A DNA stretch of 44,355 bases from Duganella phyllosphaerae (GTDB taxonomy: Bacteria > Pseudomonadota > Gammaproteobacteria > Burkholderiales > Burkholderiaceae_D), in assembly GCF_001758785.1 (NCBI RefSeq), contig NZ_LROM01000124.1:1-44355 (forward strand). Direction: 5' to 3'. Shown here piece by piece: positions 35,559 through 43,234 of the stretch (the stretch's first letter is position 1; every line of letters starts with the position of its first letter). A model generated the notes under the pieces. That model ran no database searches, was not told the origin of the DNA, and saw only the letters and a list, made by a program, of their open reading frames with translations. Position numbers and translations under genes: made by a program.

Positions 35559-36533
35559 ATGAACATCCGCCACCTGAGTTTTCGCCTGCTGCAAATCTAT
35601 GTGCAAGTGGTGCGCAGCGGCAGTATTTCCGCCGCCGCCCGCGCCATGCACCTGACACAGCCCACTGTGTCGCTGCAAATGAAACGGCTGGCCGAGGCAG
35701 TGGGCGCGCCGCTGTTCGAGCAACGCGAAGGGCGCTTCGAGCGCACCGCCGTGGGCGAGGAACTGTTTTGCGCTGCATGCGACGTGCTGGGCCGCTTCGA
35801 CGATTTCAATGGCTACCTGGAACGCGCGCGGGGCGGCTCGTCCGGCCACATCAACGTGGCCGTGGTCACCACCGCGAAATACGTGCTGCCGCGCATCATG
35901 GGGGCGTTCTACCGCCAGTTTCCCGATATCGGCATGACGCTCAGCGTGGGCAACCGCGCGCACATCCTGGGCCGCTTCGAGCGCCAGGAGGACGAACTGT
36001 ACGTGTTCAGCCATCCGCCGAGCGGACCGCAGGTGCAGGCTGCGCGCATCTTGCGCAATCCCCTGCAGATGATCGCGCCGCAGGACCACTGGGCGGCAGG
36101 CGGCCCGCAGGTGACGATGGCCCAGCTGCGCGGCGAACGGTTCCTGGTGCGTGAGCCGGGGTCGGCCACGCGGATGATGTTCGAATCGTGGCTCAGCGCC
36201 CAGGGCATGGATCTCGGCAATACCATGCAGGTCGAGAGCAACGAGGCGATCCGGTTGAGCGTGGCGTCGGGGCTGGGCGTGTCGGTGATTTCCGAGCACA
36301 CCTTGCAGGAGGGCCGCGAAAGGCTGGCGGTGCTGCCGGTGGCCGGCTTTCCGCTCGAGAGCAACTGGTACCTGGTGGCGCGCAAGGACCGCCGCCTGTC
36401 GGCGCCGGCGCACAGCCTGATCAAGTTTATTGCCGGTCACCTGCACGAATGCGTGGAGCCGGCCTGTGCTCACTGGGTGGCGCCCGGGATTGCCGGGCTG
36501 GACGCGCATTTCATGCCGGCTGCGCGTCCTTGA
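35559..36533 (+). CDS. LysR-family transcriptional regulator
   Basis: A 324-residue LysR-type regulator. Residues 1-65 carry the winged helix-turn-helix (ISAAARAMHLTQPTVSLQMKRLAEAVGAPLFE), and residues about 90-300 the periplasmic-binding-like effector domain (INVAVVTTAKYVLPRIMGAF). That effector region resembles CbbR/CmpR proteins that respond to carbon metabolites. Divergence from the bicarbonate permease supports control of that gene, though this is inferred. It is convergent with the M56-TonB gene, 15 bases apart. Confidence 0.92.
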   Translation: MNIRHLSFRLLQIYVQVVRSGSISAAARAMHLTQPTVSLQMKRLAEAVGAPLFEQREGRFERTAVGEELFCAACDVLGRFDDFNGYLERARGGSSGHINVAVVTTAKYVLPRIMGAFYRQFPDIGMTLSVGNRAHILGRFERQEDELYVFSHPPSGPQVQAARILRNPLQMIAPQDHWAAGGPQVTMAQLRGERFLVREPGSATRMMFESWLSAQGMDLGNTMQVESNEAIRLSVASGLGVSVISEHTLQEGRERLAVLPVAGFPLESNWYLVARKDRRLSAPAHSLIKFIAGHLHECVEPACAHWVAPGIAGLDAHFMPAARP

Positions 36534-36548
36534 GTCAGTCCTTCCCGC

Positions 36549-37820
36549 TTACTCCAGGTTCCAGTTGTACACCATCTTCAGCGACGACTCGACCGGTTTG
36601 CCGGCCTTGGTAGCAGGGATGAAACTGCACTTCTCGATGCCGGTGCGGGCGGCCTGGTCGAGGTCGGGATGACCACTGGTCTTTTCGATCTTGCTGGACT
36701 TGACCTTGCCGTCGGCGCCGATGGAAAAGCCGAGTGTGACCATGCCGGTACGTTGCTGGGCCACCGCCGCCGCCGGGTATTCCGGCTTGGCGCAGCTGTC
36801 GAAATTAACCACGGCCTTGATTGTTTTGTTCTTGGCCGTGGTGGCCTCGGCCGCCGTTGCCTCGGCATAAATTGCGACACAGGCCAGCGCCAGTCCCAGC
36901 ATCGGAATCGCGGCTTTCCAGTTCAGGGCCTGCGGGGCAGGGCGCATCAGGTGTTGAATACGATCCATCAGATTTCCTCCGTTGGCCGCTTGGGCCAGGT
37001 GGTGGGTGGAGAACTGGAGACGTTCCAGTTCGGATAAAGCAAGTGCCAGACGCCGCGGTTCGCCGAGCTGCCTTGCTGCGAAATCATCTGCAATCAGTTC
37101 GCGTTCGGCACGGATGCGGTTCGAGAGCCACCAGACGGCCGGGTGGTAGAACAGCAGCGTTTCGATCACGTTCTGCAGCAGGTTGACCAGGTAATCGTGA
37201 CGGCGCACGTGCGCCAATTCGTGCGCCAGCAGCGCTTCGAGCAGGTCGGGCGGCATGCGGGCGGCCAGCGCAGCCGGCACCAGCACCACCGGCCGCCACC
37301 AGCCGGCCGTGACCGGGCTGGCCAGCACTTCGACGATCCTCAGGCGCACCTGGCGCGTGATGCCGAACGCCTGCGTCATCTGCGACAGCCGTGCCTGCCA
37401 GCGTGCCTGCACCGGATCGTGGCGGCTGGCGTTGCGCCGCACCGTACGCTCGATCCACAGCAGCCCCAGCGCCATGCGTACCGACAGCACGGCCGCGCAC
37501 AGCGCCCAGACGCTGACAATGCTCCGGACCGCAGCGCCGAGGTCGATCAGTTGACCGTTGCCGACCATGTTGCGGACCGCGAACTGCATCATGCCGGCCG
37601 CTTCACCTGGTGCTGCCGCGCCGTTGCCGAGGCGTTCGACCAGGCCCAGCGCGGGCCAGGCCAGGCAGGCCAGCAAGGCTGTGCACGCCACCAGGTAGCG
37701 GTATTCGGCGCGGCTGTTGCGCAGCAGCGCGAGCACGACGGCGGTGGCGCAGCCGATCAGCAAGCCCTGCCACAGGAAGTGGACCAGGGTGGCGCCCAGC
37801 ATGGCGATGAAGGCGCTCAT
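36549..37820 (-). CDS. M56 (BlaR1-type) metallopeptidase with C-terminal TonB domain
   Basis: A 423-residue membrane protease/sensor. Three to four N-terminal transmembrane helices surround the M56 zinc domain: HELAH at residues 200-204 and Glu241 in RAERELIADD. A further helix (about 305-322) leads to a TonB C-terminal-like domain (about 335-423: PEYPAAAVAQQRTGMVTLGFSIGADGKV) with two Cys that could form a disulfide. BlaR1 carries a penicillin-binding sensor in that place; here the TonB-like domain replaces it. It should cleave or inactivate the BlaI partner encoded immediately upstream, which it overlaps by four bases. The stimulus is unknown and no beta-lactamase gene is adjacent. Confidence 0.9.
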   Translation of the reverse strand: MSAFIAMLGATLVHFLWQGLLIGCATAVVLALLRNSRAEYRYLVACTALLACLAWPALGLVERLGNGAAAPGEAAGMMQFAVRNMVGNGQLIDLGAAVRSIVSVWALCAAVLSVRMALGLLWIERTVRRNASRHDPVQARWQARLSQMTQAFGITRQVRLRIVEVLASPVTAGWWRPVVLVPAALAARMPPDLLEALLAHELAHVRRHDYLVNLLQNVIETLLFYHPAVWWLSNRIRAERELIADDFAARQLGEPRRLALALSELERLQFSTHHLAQAANGGNLMDRIQHLMRPAPQALNWKAAIPMLGLALACVAIYAEATAAEATTAKNKTIKAVVNFDSCAKPEYPAAAVAQQRTGMVTLGFSIGADGKVKSSKIEKTSGHPDLDQAARTGIEKCSFIPATKAGKPVESSLKMVYNWNLE

Positions 37821-38191
37821 GGCTTTGGATCGTCCTTGAGCATGGCTTCAATCTCGGCCCGCTCTTTCTTGGAAATGCCCGAACGCAGCGCCGCCAGCAC
37901 CAGCGCCTTGGCCGAACCGGAAAAAGCCTTGTCGATCAGGTCGCGCAGCAGGTTGGTTTGCAGCGAATCCTGGGCCTGGGCTGGCGCATAAATATGCGAG
38001 CGCTGGCTCTCGTCGCGAATCAGGATGCCCTTGGTGTGCATGATCTGCATCAGCCGCAGCACGGTGCCGTAAGCGAGCTCGGGCTTGTGTGCCAGCATCG
38101 CTTCGTGCACCTGCTTGGCGGTCGATGCGCCAAGCGGCCACAGGGTTTGCAACAGTTCGAGTTCGGCGGCGGTGGGTTTCGGGATGCTCAT
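37817..38191 (-). CDS. BlaI/MecI-family repressor
   Basis: A 124-residue penicillinase-repressor-type protein. The winged helix (LELLQTLWPLGASTAKQVHE..., about 8-75) is followed by a helical dimerisation region with a Leu/Ala-rich C-terminus. The start at 38191 (MSIPKPTAAE) is chosen because a longer frame would begin inside the operator palindrome at 38232-38241. BlaI proteins repress their own operon until cleaved by the M56 partner. The two palindromes and two promoters upstream fit autorepression. Confidence 0.93.
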   Translation of the reverse strand: MSIPKPTAAELELLQTLWPLGASTAKQVHEAMLAHKPELAYGTVLRLMQIMHTKGILIRDESQRSHIYAPAQAQDSLQTNLLRDLIDKAFSGSAKALVLAALRSGISKKERAEIEAMLKDDPKP

Positions 38192-38231
38192 GGTGGTGTC
38201 GGTCAGGTGTGTCAGTGGTTGTAGATTAGTC

Positions 38232-38241
38232 TGTCTAGACA
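38232..38241 (-). promoter_or_regulatory. Operator 1 of the BlaI operon
   Basis: A perfect palindrome TGTCTAGACA lies 41 bases before the BlaI ATG. It sits just downstream of a promoter on the minus strand (TTCAAA at 38268-38273, 16-base spacer, TATACA at 38246-38251). The half-site TGTCTA is shared with operator 2. Confidence 0.6.
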
Positions 38242-38284
38242 AAAATGTATACTTTATTCGACAGCCCTTTGAAGGCTGTGGCAG

Positions 38285-38313
38285 ATTATAGACAGGACTG
38301 TCTACATTGGCAT
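38285..38313 (-). promoter_or_regulatory. Promoter with overlapping operator 2 of the BlaI operon
   Basis: On the minus strand ATGCCA (38308-38313), a 17-base spacer and a perfect TATAAT (38285-38290) form a promoter. The palindrome TAGACAG-GA-CTGTCTA (38289-38304) fills the spacer and touches the -10, so a bound repressor would block polymerase. Its centre is 60 bases from that of operator 1, about six helical turns. Confidence 0.65.
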
Positions 38314-38348
38314 AAAAAAACGCCCCGCGAGCTGAAGCTGGCGGGGCG
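38314..38348 (-). terminator. Rho-independent terminator of gatCAB
   Basis: On the minus strand an 8-bp GC stem (CGCCCCGC/GCGGGGCG) with a 12-base loop ends in seven T. It lies about 20 bases after the gatB stop and directly abuts the BlaI promoter. Confidence 0.9.
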
Positions 38349-38368
38349 CGATCGGAGTGTTGGAAGGA

Positions 38369-39829
38369 TCAACCGGCCAGCTTGGCTTTCAGCAGTTCGG
38401 TCAGCTGGGCCGGGTTGGCTTTGCCGCGCGAGGCTTTCATGGCTTGGCCGATCAGGGCGTTGATCGCTGCTTCCTTGCCGGCGCGGTACTGCTCGACCGA
38501 CTTGGCGTTGGCAGCCAGCACTTCGTCAACGATCGCTTCCAGTGCGCCCGTGTCCGAAATCTGCTTCAGGCCTTTCGACTCGATCAGCGCATCGACCAGG
38601 TTGTCGTCGTCCGATTTCGCCGCCCACATGTCGGCAAACAATTCCTTGGCGGTCTTGTTGTTGATGGTGCCGTCGGCGATGCGCTTGAGCATCAGCGCCA
38701 GTTGCGCCGGCTTGACCGGGGCCTCCCCGATGTCCACGCCTTCGCGGTTGACGGTGGACGAGACGTCGCCCATCAGCCAGTTGGCGGCAGCCTTGGCGTT
38801 GTCCTTGCCGGCCGCATCGACCACGGCAACAAAATATGTCGCCATCGCTTTCGAGGCGGTCAGTACCAGCGCGTCGTATTCGGGCAGCGCGTAGTCGGAA
38901 ATGAAGCGGGCGCGCATGGCGTCGGGCAGTTCCGGCATCGCGGCCTTGACTTGCTCGATCCAGGTGTTGGAGATGACCAGCGGCGGCAGGTCGGGGTCGG
39001 GGAAGTAGCGGTAGTCCTGGGCGTCTTCCTTGCTGCGCATTTCGCGGGTTTCCTTGCGGTCCGGGTCGTACAGGCGCGTCGCTTGCACGACCTTGCCGCC
39101 GTCTTCGATCAGCTCGATCTGGCGGCGCACTTCGACGTGCACGGCTTCTTCGATGAAGCGGAACGAATTGAGGTTCTTGATCTCGCAGCGGGTGCCGAAC
39201 TGCGTTTGTCCTTTCGGCCGTACCGAGACGTTGATGTCGCAGCGGAACGAGCCTTCCTGCATATTGCCGTCGCACACGCCAAGCCACATCACCAGCGAGT
39301 GCAGGGCCTTGCAGTAGGCCACCGCTTCGGCGGCGCTGCGGATTTCCGGCTCGGAGACGATTTCCAGCAGCGGCGTGCCAGCGCGGTTCAGGTCGATGCC
39401 GGACATGCCGGCGTAGTCTTCGTGCAGCGACTTGCCGGCGTCTTCTTCCAGGTGGGCGCGGGTGAGGTTGACGGTCTTGGTAACGAACTGGCCGTCCTTT
39501 TCATAGCCGAACGTGACCGCGCCGCCGATGACCACCGGGTCTTCGAACTGGCTGATCTGGTAGCCCTTGGGCAGGTCCGGGTAAAAATAGTTTTTGCGAG
39601 CGAAGATCGAGGCTGGCGCGATTTTCGCACCCACGGCCAGGCCGAAGCGGATCGCACGATCGACGGCCTGCTTGTTCATCACAGGCAGCACGCCCGGCAG
39701 CGCCAGGTCCACCGGGCTGGCCTGGGTGTTGGGGGCCGCGCCGAACGTGGTCGGCGAGCCGCTGAAGATTTTTGATGCGGTGGTGAGCTGCACGTGGTTC
39801 TCAACACCGATGACGACTTCCCATTCCAT
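38369..39829 (-). CDS. gatB: Asp/Glu-tRNA amidotransferase subunit B
   Basis: A 486-residue GatB subunit of the amidotransferase that converts Glu-tRNA(Gln) (and Asp-tRNA(Asn)) to the amide form. GatB binds the tRNA and activates the misacylated carboxylate. It starts EWEVVIGVENHVQLTTASKIF and contains the cradle segments DKQAVDRAIRFGLAVGAKI and YFYPDLPKGYQISQF; the C-terminal YqeY-like tail (LVDALIESKGLKQISD..., GKANPAQLTELLKAKL) is complete. In E. coli Gln-tRNA is made by GlnRS, so this pathway's presence fits betaproteobacteria. It follows gatA by 21 bases. Confidence 0.97.
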   Translation of the reverse strand: MEWEVVIGVENHVQLTTASKIFSGSPTTFGAAPNTQASPVDLALPGVLPVMNKQAVDRAIRFGLAVGAKIAPASIFARKNYFYPDLPKGYQISQFEDPVVIGGAVTFGYEKDGQFVTKTVNLTRAHLEEDAGKSLHEDYAGMSGIDLNRAGTPLLEIVSEPEIRSAAEAVAYCKALHSLVMWLGVCDGNMQEGSFRCDINVSVRPKGQTQFGTRCEIKNLNSFRFIEEAVHVEVRRQIELIEDGGKVVQATRLYDPDRKETREMRSKEDAQDYRYFPDPDLPPLVISNTWIEQVKAAMPELPDAMRARFISDYALPEYDALVLTASKAMATYFVAVVDAAGKDNAKAAANWLMGDVSSTVNREGVDIGEAPVKPAQLALMLKRIADGTINNKTAKELFADMWAAKSDDDNLVDALIESKGLKQISDTGALEAIVDEVLAANAKSVEQYRAGKEAAINALIGQAMKASRGKANPAQLTELLKAKLAG

Positions 39830-39850
39830 ATTGTTCTCGCTTTAGATTCT

Positions 39851-41335
39851 TTAGATACCGCTCGGTGCGCGGGTGTGCCAGTCGGTCGCCTGCTGGTAGG
39901 CGTGGGCGACGTTCAACAGCTTGGCTTCGCCGAAATGCTTGCCGATGATTTGCAGTCCTACCGGGCGGTTGGCGTTCTTGTCGCCCTGGCCGAAACCGAC
40001 CGGGATCGACATGCCCGGCAAGCCGGCCAGGCTGGTGGACAGGGTAAAAATGTCGGCCAGGTAGGCGGCAACCGGGTCGTCGGACTTGTCGCCGAGGTCC
40101 CAGGCCACCGTGGGGGCCACCGGTCCCATGATGACGTCGCACACGGCGTTGGGGCCGTTCAGTACCGCTTCGAAATCCTCGGCGATCAGCCGGCGGATCT
40201 TTTGCGCCTTGAGGTAATAGGCGTCGTAGTAGCCGTGGCACAGCACGTAGGTGCCGACCATGATGCGGCGTTTGACTTCGGCCCCGAAGCCTTCGGCGCG
40301 GGTTTTGCGGTACATGTCGCCCAAGTCCTTGTAGCCGTCGGCGCGGTGGCCGAAGCGCACGCCGTCAAAGCGCGACAGGTTCGACGATGCCTCGGCCGGG
40401 GCGATCATGTAGTACGCGGGAATCGACAGCGCGGTATTGGGCAGCGAAATATCGACCAGGGTGGCGCCCAGTTCCACGTACTTGGCCAGCGCGGCGCGCA
40501 CGGCGTCTTCGACGTCCTTGGCCAGTCCTTCGCCGAAGTATTCTTTCGGTACGCCGATGCGCAGGCCGGTCAAGGGCTGGCCCAGTTCGCGCGTAAAATC
40601 TTCGTCGATGCCGCCCAGTTCGGGCGTCAGGCTGGTGGAATCGCGTTCGTCGAAGCCGGCCATGGCGTTGAGCAGCAGCGCGCAGTCTTCGGCGGTTTGC
40701 GCCATCGGGCCGCCCTGGTCGAGCGACGAGGCAAACGCGATCATGCCGAAGCGCGATACGCGGCCATAGGTCGGCTTGATGCCGGTGATGCCGCAGAAGG
40801 CGGCCGGCTGGCGGATCGAGCCGCCGGTGTCGGTGCCGGTCACGCCCGGCGCCAGGCGCGCCGCTACGGCAGCGGCCGAACCGCCGGACGAGCCGCCCGG
40901 CACGGCAGTCTTGTCCCAGGGGTTTTTCACGGCGCCGAAGGCCGAGTTTTCATTGGCCGAGCCCATGGCGAATTCGTCGCAGTTCAGTTTGCCCAGCGTG
41001 ACCATGCCGGCGGCGCGGAACTTTTCCACCACGGTGGCGTCGAACGGGCTCACATAGTTGGCCAGCATTTTCGAGCCGGCGGTCGAGCGCCAGTCGCGGG
41101 TGACGAAAATATCCTTGTGGGCGATCGGCACGCCGGTCAGCGCGGTGGCGGTGCCGTTGGCGATACGTTGATCGGCATCGGCAGCTTGCGCCAGGGTGAG
41201 GGCGCGGTCGACGTGCAGGAAGGCATTCAGGTCGCTTTGCTCGATACGGTCGAGGAAATGCGTGGCCAGCTCGGTGGCGGTAATGGCTTTGCTTTGCAGC
41301 AGCGCGGACAGCTCTTTAATGGTTTTGGTGTGCAT
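39851..41335 (-). CDS. gatA: Asp/Glu-tRNA amidotransferase subunit A
   Basis: A 494-residue amidase-signature subunit releasing ammonia from glutamine for the GatB reaction. The Ser-cisSer-Lys triad is intact: Lys74 (PIAHKDIF), Ser149 (PGGSSGGS) and nucleophile Ser173 (DTGGSIRQ), with the spacing of characterised GatA. The chosen start at 41335 gives MHTKTIKELSALLQ; a longer frame reads into the REP-like repeat upstream and is not coding. The gene is separated from gatC by 186 bases that contain that repeat. Confidence 0.97.
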   Translation of the reverse strand: MHTKTIKELSALLQSKAITATELATHFLDRIEQSDLNAFLHVDRALTLAQAADADQRIANGTATALTGVPIAHKDIFVTRDWRSTAGSKMLANYVSPFDATVVEKFRAAGMVTLGKLNCDEFAMGSANENSAFGAVKNPWDKTAVPGGSSGGSAAAVAARLAPGVTGTDTGGSIRQPAAFCGITGIKPTYGRVSRFGMIAFASSLDQGGPMAQTAEDCALLLNAMAGFDERDSTSLTPELGGIDEDFTRELGQPLTGLRIGVPKEYFGEGLAKDVEDAVRAALAKYVELGATLVDISLPNTALSIPAYYMIAPAEASSNLSRFDGVRFGHRADGYKDLGDMYRKTRAEGFGAEVKRRIMVGTYVLCHGYYDAYYLKAQKIRRLIAEDFEAVLNGPNAVCDVIMGPVAPTVAWDLGDKSDDPVAAYLADIFTLSTSLAGLPGMSIPVGFGQGDKNANRPVGLQIIGKHFGEAKLLNVAHAYQQATDWHTRAPSGI

Positions 41336-41412
41336 GGCGTTCAATTCAGAATTCGTGGTGCCGTGGTTGTCAGTCGTACAGATACCGATGACCGCTTTGT
41401 TATCCGCTGCTC

Positions 41413-41494
41413 CGTCATTCCCGCGCAGGCGGGAATCCATAGAACGCTGGCATGGCTAACTCAGTATGGATACCCGCTGTCGCGGGAATGACGG
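41413..41494. repeat. REP-like inverted repeat between gatC and gatA
   Basis: Arms at 41413-41441 (CGTCATTCCCGCG...) and 41465-41494 are near-complementary around a 23-base centre. The right arm and the following GATTCGAAG resemble the left part of the element at 23581-23719, so the two belong to one family. It lies inside the gat operon. Confidence 0.8.
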
Positions 41495-41521
41495 ATTCGA
41501 AGGCGCGTACTTGCCAAGGCG

Positions 41522-41824
41522 TTATTCAATCACCTTCGGCACCAGGTACAAGCCGTCCTGGGTCTTCGGCGCCACGGCCTGGTAGTCGTCGCGGCGGTTG
41601 GTTTCGGTGGCGTTGTCTTCGCGCAGGCGCAGCGCGATGTTGTTCATGTGGGCGGCCAGCGGGTGGCTCAGCGGGGCCACGCCGTCGGTATTGACTGCCT
41701 GCATCTGTCCGGCCATCTCGAAGATACCGTTGAGTTGGTCGAGGGCGGTGGCGCTCTGCGCTTCGCTCATCTCCAGTTGTGCCAGCTTGGCAATACGTGT
41801 TACGTCGGATAGGGTCAGGGACAT
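41522..41824 (-). CDS. gatC: Asp/Glu-tRNA amidotransferase subunit C
   Basis: A 100-residue GatC, the small subunit that stabilises the GatA-GatB complex. It begins MSLTLSDVTRIAKLAQLEM and ends with the belt region APLSHPLAAHMNNIALRLRED, both family features. First gene of the gat operon, divergent from mreB over a 273-base gap. Confidence 0.95.
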   Translation of the reverse strand: MSLTLSDVTRIAKLAQLEMSEAQSATALDQLNGIFEMAGQMQAVNTDGVAPLSHPLAAHMNNIALRLREDNATETNRRDDYQAVAPKTQDGLYLVPKVIE

Positions 41825-42097
41825 GGCGTAGGGCGCGGGGAAAGCCGCGCAAATGTTTAAATTGTTACAATGATAAAAACTTGAAATTCCGCTAAAGCGC
41901 TGGTAAAAGCCGACGATTACCGCTTAACTTGCGGACTGGACTGATACACTTTCGGGCCGATTTTCGGCAAATTGCATTCAAATTATAAGGTAGAATGGCG
42001 GGTTGATGCGTTGCCGGGGCTGAATCATTGCCACCGCCGCTCACCACAGGACATCTTTCTACAGCTTACGCGCACCCAGTGGCGCCACAGGACACAC
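41825..42097. promoter_or_regulatory. Divergent gatC-mreB intergenic region
   Basis: A 273-base gap with AT-rich patches at 41850-41890 and 41965-41996. It must carry promoters for both gatC and mreB. A weak candidate for mreB is TTTCGG (41962-41967) with TATAAG (41984-41989), 16 bases apart. I see no operator or RNA structure. Confidence 0.3.
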
Positions 42098-43141
<1,044 letters not shown>

Positions 43142-43153
43142 TCAAATAGATAA

Positions 43154-43180
43154 AACCGGGGCCGCTAAGCGGCCCCGGTT
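43154..43180 (+). terminator. Strong hairpin between mreB and mreC (attenuator-like)
   Basis: A perfect 12-bp GC-rich stem (AACCGGGGCCGC and GCGGCCCCGGTT) closes a TAA loop 12 bases after the mreB stop. There is no T-run (TTCATT follows), so it probably protects the mreB transcript end or lowers read-through into mreC rather than ending transcription fully. An isolated TTGACA follows at 43192-43197 without a well-spaced -10. Confidence 0.6.
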
Positions 43181-43234
43181 CATTGGGTGAGTTGACAGTC
43201 TGGTTGGCGCGGGAGCGCCGGATTATTGAAAGTC

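Noticed and set aside
36549..38191. A beta-lactam resistance operon
   Set aside because: BlaI and an M56 protease are present, but there is no beta-lactamase gene and the sensor domain is TonB-like.
38357..41491. Long plus-strand frames over gatB and gatA
   Set aside because: Shadow frames; GatA and GatB are complete on the minus strand.
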